Source: Cyclobacteriaceae bacterium (GTDB taxonomy: Bacteria; Bacteroidota; Bacteroidia; Cytophagales; Cyclobacteriaceae). From it: 64,000 nucleotides of DNA. The first letter of the stretch is position 1, and each line of letters begins with the position of its first letter. The DNA lies in assembly GCA_016787565.1 (NCBI GenBank), contig JAEUUG010000015.1, forward strand, positions 186,001 to 250,000. The letters are read 5' to 3'. The position numbers were made by a program, and so were the translations under genes. Positions 1-6,482 of the stretch are shown here, one piece after another. The notes beneath the pieces are model-generated. The model did not search any database and was not told the DNA's origin. It saw nothing but the letters and a program-made list of their open reading frames with translations.

Positions 1-85
1 CATTCCGGATGTTTTGGTAATTTTCCGTGCTGGTAAATCCCAATGGGGAAACAACACAATCCGATGCCATCCAAACCTTTCTCAT
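1..85 (-). CDS. Beta-ketoacyl synthase N-terminus (partial, runs off the left edge)
   Basis: Reading leftwards from an ATG at 85-83, the frame stays open to the window edge and encodes about 28 residues. They include the stretch ASDCVVSPLGFTSTENYQNI, the usual first beta strand and P-loop-like turn of thiolase-fold ketosynthases (a VSPLG turn followed by an N-x-x-N/I helix). The start sits one base after the thioesterase stop (89-87), so the gene is translationally close to its neighbour and belongs to the pigment operon. The active-site region lies outside the window, so it cannot be said whether this is a catalytic ketosynthase or a chain-length-factor-like partner. A second ATG (70-68) is possible as the start. 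Confidence 0.75.
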   Translation of the reverse strand, partial: MRKVWMASDCVVSPLGFTSTENYQNIRN

Positions 86-86
86 C

Positions 87-503
87 TCAGTCTTGATTCC
101 ACTTTTTCTTCCAGGTTTCAAAGAATGGAGGATTGATCAGGTGCAATTCAAATGTTTTGACATCAACAAAAACCTGAAGCGAGTACCCTGTGGCCACCAA
201 CTCCATACTTTCCAGTTCAAACATTTTATAGTCAAACCTCAGTTTAGCGGCTGCCGCTGGCCGATAAATTGTTTCAACCACCAGTGTATTGCCATAGCGC
301 AGTGGCTTCTTGTAATCACAATGCACGGACACTACAGGAACAGCGAGACCCTGATGATAAAAATCCAGATAGGAAACACCATATTCTTTTCCAAACGCTT
401 CGCGACCATCTTCAAAATACCGGATGTAGTGTCCATGCCAGACAATGCCGAGTGGATCAGCTTCATTAAAACGTACTGCGACTTGCGTCTGATGAGATAA
501 CAT
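87..503 (-). CDS. Acyl-CoA/acyl-ACP thioesterase, 4HBT hotdog family
   Basis: A 138-residue single hotdog-fold protein of normal YbgC/4-hydroxybenzoyl-CoA thioesterase length. The motif FNEADPLGIVWHGHYIRYFE near residues 12-31 carries the family's catalytic Asp (here in EADPLGIVWHGHY) and the following WHGHY helix. A PLRYGNTL turn follows near residue 66. These enzymes hydrolyse acyl thioesters; here the likely substrate is the aryl-polyene chain on the operon's carrier protein or a CoA intermediate. It is directly followed by a ketosynthase start and preceded by a secreted protein gene, 9 bases away. The function in pigment assembly is inferred from context, while the fold is clear. Confidence 0.85.
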   Translation of the reverse strand: MLSHQTQVAVRFNEADPLGIVWHGHYIRYFEDGREAFGKEYGVSYLDFYHQGLAVPVVSVHCDYKKPLRYGNTLVVETIYRPAAAAKLRFDYKMFELESMELVATGYSLQVFVDVKTFELHLINPPFFETWKKKWNQD

Positions 504-512
504 CTATGTGGA

Positions 513-1157
513 TTAAGGACGGTAATATTTTTTCCGCCACATTTCAAATTCCTTCTTGGTCATTTTCTCCAAAATAGATTTGATACACCCTGCCCAATAA
601 TTTCGAATGCCAAACCCTCCTGGAGGAGCCGTCAACCGTTCGGTGAAAAAAACTTCTCTGGAATCCATGTTGATAAACGTTACCCACACGACACCCTCAC
701 CATTGGTTTTGCTGAATGTCTCTACATTAAACATTAAGCCAATACCACTCTTTCCCTGGTAATCATAACTGGAAATAATTTCAGCAATATGTTCGGGCTT
801 CAACCGAAGGTGATCTTTAGAATTCTCAGAAAATATTTCAGATAAATCAAGTTGGGCATTGTTATCAATTGTTACCTGAATGGCGTTTTCAACTTTTACC
901 TTTTGAATGGCGGCTGCAATGTCATATTTATCAGCTTCCTTAATGAGCAGGTTGTTCCAGGCTTCCATCGTATTGCGGATGTCCGACTCTGAACCAAATT
1001 TTTCACGATCACCAATAAATTTAGCTCCTGTAAAATCTAGACCCAGCCAGGTAATAGAGGTTTTTCTATCAAAGATATCACGCATATCCTGGGCGGTGGT
1101 CAGTATGGAGACCAGCATGATCAAATACAACGTGAGGGCAATTTTTTTAATCAGCAT
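513..1157 (-). CDS. Uncharacterised secreted protein in the flexirubin operon
   Basis: A 214-residue protein not recognised at family level. It begins with a clear signal peptide (Lys-rich start, hydrophobic segment LTLYLIMLVSILTTA, then AQ) and is probably periplasmic or surface-exposed. The mature part is mixed charged sequence, with a conserved-looking glycine/proline segment near residue 180 (TAPPGGFGIRNYWAGC) and a basic C-terminus ending KKYYRP. It has no cysteine pairs, repeats or further membrane segments. It sits between the dehydratase (10 bases upstream) and the thioesterase (9 bases downstream) on the same strand, so it is co-transcribed with pigment genes. A role in pigment export or outer-membrane placement is possible but unproven. 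Confidence 0.8.
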   Translation of the reverse strand: MLIKKIALTLYLIMLVSILTTAQDMRDIFDRKTSITWLGLDFTGAKFIGDREKFGSESDIRNTMEAWNNLLIKEADKYDIAAAIQKVKVENAIQVTIDNNAQLDLSEIFSENSKDHLRLKPEHIAEIISSYDYQGKSGIGLMFNVETFSKTNGEGVVWVTFINMDSREVFFTERLTAPPGGFGIRNYWAGCIKSILEKMTKKEFEMWRKKYYRP

Positions 1158-1167
1158 ACTTTTAGGA

Positions 1168-1587
1168 TTAAATTTTTACAAATATTTTCATTTCACACGA
1201 GCAAAGTACTTGTCCGTTTTGCTCCACCTTTCCCTGAACTACTGTAATGTCCAGTATCTGGTTGGTGACGTTTACGGATGTGGTGATGGAAGAGTTTTGC
1301 AACGGCAAGGAGACAATTTTTAATGCCTTGACAGAAGCAATGAATCCGATGGGTACAGGAATATTTTTCAACGCACACCTATACCCTACTTGTGCAGCAG
1401 CTGTTTGTGCGATATTTTCCACGAGCCCCGGTTCAGCGAAATACCCATCGCGTAAAAATATATTGTCCGAAGCTATTGTAAAACGTGTGACGGAATGATG
1501 ATCACTGGCTTCCAGCAATTGATCAATCATGACCATAGGAGGACGTTGCGGAATGTAATGGGTAATTTGATGTTGATCGGCCAGCAT
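1168..1587 (-). CDS. 3-hydroxyacyl-ACP dehydratase (FabZ/ApeP-like hotdog)
   Basis: A 139-residue protein with FabZ-type layout: an IPQRPPMVMIDQL segment near residue 12, matching the family's H/Q-RPPMxxID motif, and GLVENIAQTAAAQ near residue 54, matching the central-helix signature with the catalytic Glu. It would remove water from 3-hydroxyacyl-ACP during polyene chain growth, completing the ketosynthase-ketoreductase-dehydratase cycle encoded in this operon. The canonical catalytic His of FabZ (H-x-P-x-x-P) is not seen, because the corresponding loop reads PQRPPM. This matches the divergent dehydratases of aryl-polyene clusters rather than housekeeping FabZ. One base separates it from the acyltransferase gene upstream. 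Confidence 0.8.
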   Translation of the reverse strand: MLADQHQITHYIPQRPPMVMIDQLLEASDHHSVTRFTIASDNIFLRDGYFAEPGLVENIAQTAAAQVGYRCALKNIPVPIGFIASVKALKIVSLPLQNSSITTSVNVTNQILDITVVQGKVEQNGQVLCSCEMKIFVKI

Positions 1588-1588
1588 A

Positions 1589-2470
1589 TTAATCCCAAAA
1601 TTTATAATAATTAAACCACTGTTCGGGATACAACTTCACTTTTTGTTCAAGCTCCTGCACAAAGGTTTCCATTAGCCGCTCGGTGTAATCTGTTTTTTGC
1701 TCATGCTCCTGTTGCTGCAGGAGTTGGCTTCCGAAGAAATGATAATGTGTTGATGACTCTTTAAAAGCAAAAGCAATCGACACCGGTACCTTAAATGTGG
1801 TGGCTAACGCAAATGGCCCCTCCGGAAATTTTGCTTGGCCGTCCAAAAAATTTTTCACCTTCGTTTTATTGCCTTCCAGAAAACGATCAGCATGCAGGCA
1901 TATTAACTCGTTGTTTCGCAACGCATCGCCAATAGCATAGACATGCGACATATCGGCTTTAATACCAATTACATTAAAATTCCGGCCACCCGTTACTTCA
2001 TCGAGATAGGCTTTAATACGCTGATGTTCTCCATCAAACATGACCACATTTATTCTGGTGTTGAGTTTGCGTAGCAAATGGCCGGCTGCCTCCCAGTTGC
2101 CAACATGGGCGCTCAGTAAAATTCCACCTTTGCCTCGCCTGACCATTTCATGGAGATTTTCTTCTCCGTCAAAATCATAGGTGAAGGTATTGCTGATGCC
2201 TGCCATCACAACAATTTTATCGAGCAGGGTCTGGCCAAAAACAAAATAATTCCGGTAAACTTTCAAACACGCTTTTACCTTTCCCCAATGATGACGCTGG
2301 CGAAAATATTGGTAGATATGGCGGGTTGAAGTCGGGGAGAAAAGAAAGTAATACAGGGCAACAAAACGCAGCAAGAAGTAAGCTGGTGTAATACCAGCGG
2401 TTCGACAAATGAAAATAAAGATTTTATACCCGAGGGGTGTTCCTTTCGATTTACCTTGCCACTCCGGCAT
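1589..2470 (-). CDS. LpxL/HtrB-type acyltransferase of the flexirubin operon
   Basis: A 293-residue lysophospholipid/lipid A acyltransferase family protein. A hydrophobic anchor region spans about residues 17-45. The catalytic motif appears as LLSAHVGNWEAAGHLL near residue 118, equivalent to the family's H-x4-D/E block (HVGNWE). A later HADRFLEGNK segment and PEGPFALATTFKVPV match the conserved substrate-binding blocks. Members acylate lipids at the inner membrane. In aryl-polyene and flexirubin clusters such proteins are thought to attach or transfer the finished chain to a lipid anchor. It is two bases from the ACP gene upstream. A housekeeping LpxL function is less likely given the operon. 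Confidence 0.85.
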   Translation of the reverse strand: MPEWQGKSKGTPLGYKIFIFICRTAGITPAYFLLRFVALYYFLFSPTSTRHIYQYFRQRHHWGKVKACLKVYRNYFVFGQTLLDKIVVMAGISNTFTYDFDGEENLHEMVRRGKGGILLSAHVGNWEAAGHLLRKLNTRINVVMFDGEHQRIKAYLDEVTGGRNFNVIGIKADMSHVYAIGDALRNNELICLHADRFLEGNKTKVKNFLDGQAKFPEGPFALATTFKVPVSIAFAFKESSTHYHFFGSQLLQQQEHEQKTDYTERLMETFVQELEQKVKLYPEQWFNYYKFWD

Positions 2471-2472
2471 GT

Positions 2473-2733
2473 TCAGGAATTTACCTTCTCGCTCAGGCGA
2501 TTGGAGACGTAATCGTAGAAGTTCTGAAAGGTAACGATGGGCGCAAAATCTTCGGGCTTAACTTTAAAACCAAAATTGCTCTCAATGACCACAACCAGAT
2601 CAATATAGTCGAGACTATCCAGTTCAAGGGTTTCGCGAAGGTTCGCTTCCGGCAGGATTTTTTCAGGCTCTACTTCAAACTCCTCTACCAGAAAACCATT
2701 GATTTTTTCGATAATGCTTTCTTTGTCCATCAC
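2473..2733 (-). CDS. Acyl carrier protein of the flexirubin operon
   Basis: An 86-residue acidic protein of ACP size. The phosphopantetheine attachment site is Ser40 in LELDSLDYIDLV, the standard D-S-L motif followed by helix II. It would carry the growing aryl-polyene as a thioester. It lies between the ketosynthase (6 bases upstream) and the acyltransferase (2 bases downstream), which indicates a dedicated carrier distinct from the general ACP encoded at 20827. Translation may start at either of two consecutive Met codons. Sequence around the site differs from the general ACP (LDSLDYIDL against IDSLDYAEI), consistent with partner specificity. Confidence 0.9.
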   Translation of the reverse strand: MMDKESIIEKINGFLVEEFEVEPEKILPEANLRETLELDSLDYIDLVVVIESNFGFKVKPEDFAPIVTFQNFYDYVSNRLSEKVNS

Positions 2734-2739
2734 TTTCTG

Positions 2740-3960
2740 TTATTTCCACTTTCTGACGATCAGGGTAGAATTTGTTCCACCAAAGCCGAAAGAATTCGAC
2801 AAAAATACATCAATATTCTTATTCATTGCTTTTGTAATAATGTTCAAACGGGCAGAATGTTCATCCGGATTCTCAAAATTTATGTTTGGAGCAATGAAGG
2901 ACTGCTCCATCATGAGCATAGAATAAACAATTTCACTAGCCCCGGCCATCCAGCATTCGTGGCCAGTCATTGATTTTGTTGAACTGACAGGGGTATTTGC
3001 TTCCTCAAATACTTCGGCTATTGCCTGTGCTTCGCTTGAATCACCAGCCGGTGTTGAGGTGGCATGAGCATTTACATAGTCAATTTCAATGGCTTTCAAA
3101 CCGGAATTCTTCATGGCCAGTTTGAGCGAACGTGCAGGGCCCTGAACACTGGGATTTGAAATATGCTCTCCATTGGAGGAAAAACCATAACCGATCACTT
3201 CACCCAGAATTTTTGCTCCCCTGCGTGTTGCCGATTCATAGCTTTCAAGAATAACGGTTGCTGCCCCGCCACTCGGCACCAGTCCGTCTCGATCTCTATC
3301 AAAAGGTCGGCTGGCCGCTGTTGGATTATCTTCGCGAACGGAGAAAGCGCCCAGGGCATCAAAGTTTCCCATGGAGTAAATATTTGTTTCCTGGGCTCCG
3401 CCACAGATAATACAATCCTGCATTCCATTGCGGATAAACATGGAGGCCAGCCCGATGGAATGTGAACCACTGGCACACGCAGCACTCACACCAAAATTAA
3501 TTCCCTTCAAACTGAAAATAGTGGCCAGGTTCATGTTGATGGTAGAGTTCAGTACCTGAAATACAGAACCTGAGCCTACCATCATGGTATCTTTTTTGGC
3601 GCGGATAATATCGATGGCTTCAATTACCGGTTGGGCTGAACTGTCATTTCCGTAAATGATACCAATTTCATTTTTGTTGATGTAGTCCTGATCGATTCCG
3701 GCTTGCGCCAACGCTTCAACAGTGGCTACATAGGCATATTCTCCTTGTTCGGGCAACATCACCCTGGCTCTTCTGTCGAGTACGCCTTTTAACACTGGCC
3801 GCTCAACAAAACCTGTCAATGCCGATCGGTACCCCATTTCCTTCCGGGCCAAGTCAAGCACAATGCCCGATCGCCCTTCGTAAAGCGACTTCGATACCTC
3901 ACTCAGGCTTTTACCGATGCAGGAGTAAATACCCAAACCTGTTATAACTACCCGATTCAT
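2740..3960 (-). CDS. Beta-ketoacyl-ACP synthase (FabF/KAS II-like) of the flexirubin operon
   Basis: A 406-residue condensing enzyme of normal KAS II length. The complete catalytic triad is visible: Cys162 in SAACASGSHSIG, His299 in NAHATSTPAGD and His334 in MTGHECWMAG, with Lys329 just before it. The C-terminal glycine-rich NSFGFGGTNSTL is also present. It would perform decarboxylative condensation of malonyl-ACP onto the aryl starter during polyene elongation. Because Cys162 is present this is a catalytic ketosynthase, not a chain-length factor. It is followed after 6 bases by its ACP. The 126 bases upstream, before fabG ends, could hold an internal promoter, but I found no convincing boxes. 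Confidence 0.92.
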   Translation of the reverse strand: MNRVVITGLGIYSCIGKSLSEVSKSLYEGRSGIVLDLARKEMGYRSALTGFVERPVLKGVLDRRARVMLPEQGEYAYVATVEALAQAGIDQDYINKNEIGIIYGNDSSAQPVIEAIDIIRAKKDTMMVGSGSVFQVLNSTINMNLATIFSLKGINFGVSAACASGSHSIGLASMFIRNGMQDCIICGGAQETNIYSMGNFDALGAFSVREDNPTAASRPFDRDRDGLVPSGGAATVILESYESATRRGAKILGEVIGYGFSSNGEHISNPSVQGPARSLKLAMKNSGLKAIEIDYVNAHATSTPAGDSSEAQAIAEVFEEANTPVSSTKSMTGHECWMAGASEIVYSMLMMEQSFIAPNINFENPDEHSARLNIITKAMNKNIDVFLSNSFGFGGTNSTLIVRKWK

Positions 3961-4086
3961 GGAAGAATGTTAAAAAATAAGACGCAATGTATAAAGCTCA
4001 GCGCAAATTATAATCTGCATGAATACCAATATGCAAAATTGGCGCACTAACTCACATCAAAACCTTGCAACAAACCAAATTTGAAA

Positions 4087-4815
4087 TTAACTGTACAAAC
4101 CTCCGTTGATGGAGAGTACCGATCCGGTGATATACGAGGCTTTCGGAGAAGCTAAAAAAGCAATGGCATCGGCCACTTCATTCGGTTCACCAAAACGTTG
4201 CATGGGAATCAAACTCTTCAGCTCTGCTTCATTCAGATCATGCGTCATATCCGTGCGTATAAAGCCGGGTGCTACCGCATTTACTGTTACACCCCTACGG
4301 GCGACTTCCTGTGCCAATGCTTTTGTCGCCCCGATAACGCCTGCCTTGGCGGCAGAATAGTTGGTTTGCCCGGGCATGCCCTTCAATCCCGATAAGGAAA
4401 CTACATTCACAATTCGTCCATACCGCTTGGTGAGCATACCCGTCACCACCAACCGGGTAACATAATAGAATGCATCGAGGCTGGAGCCCAATACGCTTTT
4501 CCATTGCTCATCGGTCATCCACATCAACAAAGCATCCTGGCGAATACCGGCATTGTTGACCAGCACCTCAATGACCTTATCCTTATTATTTTCTATCCAA
4601 CCACCGAGCATGGCATCCACAGCTGCTTTGTCCGAAACATCAAAGGGAAGCAATTCGGCATCAACACCCTTTTCCCGCACTAACGCCTGCGTGATTTTAG
4701 CTTCGGCTTCGTTGCTTTTGTAGTTGATCAGGATATGATACCCCTGTTCGGCAAGTTTGATACAAACGGCTCGGCCTATCCCTCTTGAACCTCCGGTTAC
4801 AAATGCGTATTTCAC
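4087..4815 (-). CDS. 3-oxoacyl-ACP reductase (FabG-like) of the flexirubin operon
   Basis: A 242-residue short-chain dehydrogenase of FabG length. The NADPH-binding TGGSRGIGRAV motif lies at residues 7-17. NNAGI is near residue 88, the catalytic Ser lies in VSLSGLKGMPGQ, and the Tyr/Lys pair lies in YSAAKAG near residue 153. The C-terminus reads TGSVLSINGGLYS, typical of FabG. It would reduce the 3-ketoacyl-ACP made by the adjacent ketosynthase. The gene ends 2 bases before the ammonia-lyase stop region on the operon's upstream side and is part of the same minus-strand transcript. A role in general fatty-acid synthesis cannot be excluded from sequence alone. Confidence 0.9.
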   Translation of the reverse strand: MKYAFVTGGSRGIGRAVCIKLAEQGYHILINYKSNEAEAKITQALVREKGVDAELLPFDVSDKAAVDAMLGGWIENNKDKVIEVLVNNAGIRQDALLMWMTDEQWKSVLGSSLDAFYYVTRLVVTGMLTKRYGRIVNVVSLSGLKGMPGQTNYSAAKAGVIGATKALAQEVARRGVTVNAVAPGFIRTDMTHDLNEAELKSLIPMQRFGEPNEVADAIAFLASPKASYITGSVLSINGGLYS

Positions 4816-4817
4816 TG

Positions 4818-6359
4818 TTAAAAGATTAAGGTTGAATTCTTCTTCATGAAATGCTGCTTCACCTGTTGTAAATTTAAATGCTTGGGTGAATCTTCTATAA
4901 AGGTTGGTATGATTGCCCGAACCTCATCATAAAACAAATGCGTTGATGATGACAGGCGTGAGTGGCATTTCAAATAATCAATGGCTTGCACCAATGCAAT
5001 TGCCTGAACGGACAGCACATCAAATGTATTATGAATAACCTTGCGCGTCATCAATGCAGCGTTGCACCCCATGCTCACAATATCCTGATTGTCGTTGTTG
5101 TTCGAAATGCTATGCAGATACATGGGATACGACAAGGTTTGGTTCTCGGCTGTGGTAGAAGTAGCCGTAAACTGCATGCCCTGCATGCCAAAATTAAAAC
5201 CTAGTTTACCCAGGTTAATGAACGGTGGTAGTTTTTGATTTAACTTATCGTTCAGCAAATAATTTAATTGTCGCTCAGACAGCATGCATAATTTCGTGAT
5301 CACTGTCTTCAATTTGTCCATCTCCAGCGCTATATAATCTCCATGAAAATTTCCACCGTGGTATACCATTTCATGGGCATGGTCAATTACCGGATTATCA
5401 TTTACCGAGTTGACTTCATCTTCTAGCACTTGTCCGGCCTGTACAACCGTGTCGTAAACAGGACCCAGAATCTGTGGAACACAGCGCAGCGAATAATACT
5501 CCTGAACCTTATCGGTGAAAACTGCCTCTTCCAGCTTTCGGTTATACAGATGATCCGGTCGCTTGCGGATCAATTTACTATCATGAAGAAAGGTTCGCAT
5601 CCCTTCAGCAATTTTTTGCTGACCAACATGATGCTTGACCTGGTTTAACTCCAACGAAAAGTGATCGTCAAACGATTTCATTAACTCGTTGGTGATGGCT
5701 GAGAGCATAACGGCTGTGTTCAGCAACGTACGCGCCTGAATAATGTTAACCATCCCCACACCCGTCATAGCGGAGGTACCGTTCATCATGGCCAGACCTT
5801 CGCGCAAATAAATGTGGAGGGGTGTAATACCCTTTGATTCATAAACAGAAGCTGCAGGTTGTAGCACACCGTTATACCACACGTCTCCCTCTCCAATCAG
5901 GTTAAGGGCAAGGTGGGACAATTGCACCAGGTCACCGCTGGCACCAACACCACCGCGTTCTGGAATAGCCGGGGATATTTTTTCATTTAGAAGATGTGCC
6001 AATAACGATACACTGTCGGGATGTATACCTGAAGACCCCTGCATTAAACTATTCAGACGGGCCAATACGGTGGCACGTGCCAACTCTTCCGAAAATAAAT
6101 CACCAGCTCCAGACGCATGACTGCGGATGAGGTTGTATTGCAACTGGCGCTGATCTGACTCTGTGATTTTATACTGCGCCATTGGACCCAGGCCGGTATT
6201 GATTCCATAAATTACCTTATCCCTGGCGTATACTTCGAGGAAATCGAAATTGGCTCTCACTTTTTCCAACGCGCGCTTGTCCAATTCAATTTTTGAATCC
6301 TGGTAAAGAACATTACCAAAATCTGATGCTGTCAATCTGCTTCCTCCAAGGGTGACCAT
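4818..6359 (-). CDS. Tyrosine ammonia-lyase-type aromatic amino acid lyase
   Basis: A 513-residue member of the histidine/phenylalanine/tyrosine ammonia-lyase family. Ala140-Ser141-Gly142 in GGVGASGDLVQLSHLAL forms the MIO electrophile, and Tyr51 in KVIYGINTG is the catalytic tyrosine. The sequence, including PMAQYKITESDQ and the selectivity segment NLIRSHASG, closely follows the Flavobacterium johnsoniae tyrosine ammonia-lyase as I recall it. It would deaminate tyrosine to 4-coumarate, the aryl starter of flexirubin. As the first gene of the minus-strand operon it sets the pathway's entry. Its upstream region contains a 10-bp inverted repeat followed by a U-tract pointing toward this gene (see 6431-6470). 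Confidence 0.92.
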   Translation of the reverse strand: MVTLGGSRLTASDFGNVLYQDSKIELDKRALEKVRANFDFLEVYARDKVIYGINTGLGPMAQYKITESDQRQLQYNLIRSHASGAGDLFSEELARATVLARLNSLMQGSSGIHPDSVSLLAHLLNEKISPAIPERGGVGASGDLVQLSHLALNLIGEGDVWYNGVLQPAASVYESKGITPLHIYLREGLAMMNGTSAMTGVGMVNIIQARTLLNTAVMLSAITNELMKSFDDHFSLELNQVKHHVGQQKIAEGMRTFLHDSKLIRKRPDHLYNRKLEEAVFTDKVQEYYSLRCVPQILGPVYDTVVQAGQVLEDEVNSVNDNPVIDHAHEMVYHGGNFHGDYIALEMDKLKTVITKLCMLSERQLNYLLNDKLNQKLPPFINLGKLGFNFGMQGMQFTATSTTAENQTLSYPMYLHSISNNNDNQDIVSMGCNAALMTRKVIHNTFDVLSVQAIALVQAIDYLKCHSRLSSSTHLFYDEVRAIIPTFIEDSPKHLNLQQVKQHFMKKNSTLIF

Positions 6360-6430
6360 ACTTTCAACGTAAAACCGGCCTCAAAATAAGAAAGGTTAAC
6401 CGTAAATGAACATCACAGAAAAAAAAACAA

Positions 6431-6470
6431 GGTTGAAGCTCACGATGTTTAAATTTCAGTAGCTTCAACC
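6431..6470 (-). promoter_or_regulatory. Ten-bp perfect inverted repeat with a U-tract on the minus strand
   Basis: Arms GGTTGAAGCT (6431-6440) and AGCTTCAACC (6461-6470) are exact complements separated by 20 bases. Read on the minus strand, the hairpin is followed at once by TTG and then eight Ts (about 6420-6430), so it looks like an intrinsic terminator or attenuator aimed at the ammonia-lyase operon. It lies in the 123-base divergent gap between that operon and the patatin gene, so it could equally be an operator for either promoter. The long 20-base loop is unusual for a simple terminator. Confidence 0.5.
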
Positions 6471-6482
6471 CAGCTTTTAGTT

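Noticed and set aside
27..500. Plus-strand open frame of 157 residues overlapping the thioesterase gene
   Set aside because: It is an antisense shadow: the minus-strand reading has a clear hotdog thioesterase motif, while this frame has no domain character or start signal.
4030..4055. CCAAT-7-ATTGG dyad in the gap before the pigment ketosynthase
   Set aside because: Arms are five bases, and no -7/-33 pair fits for an internal promoter.
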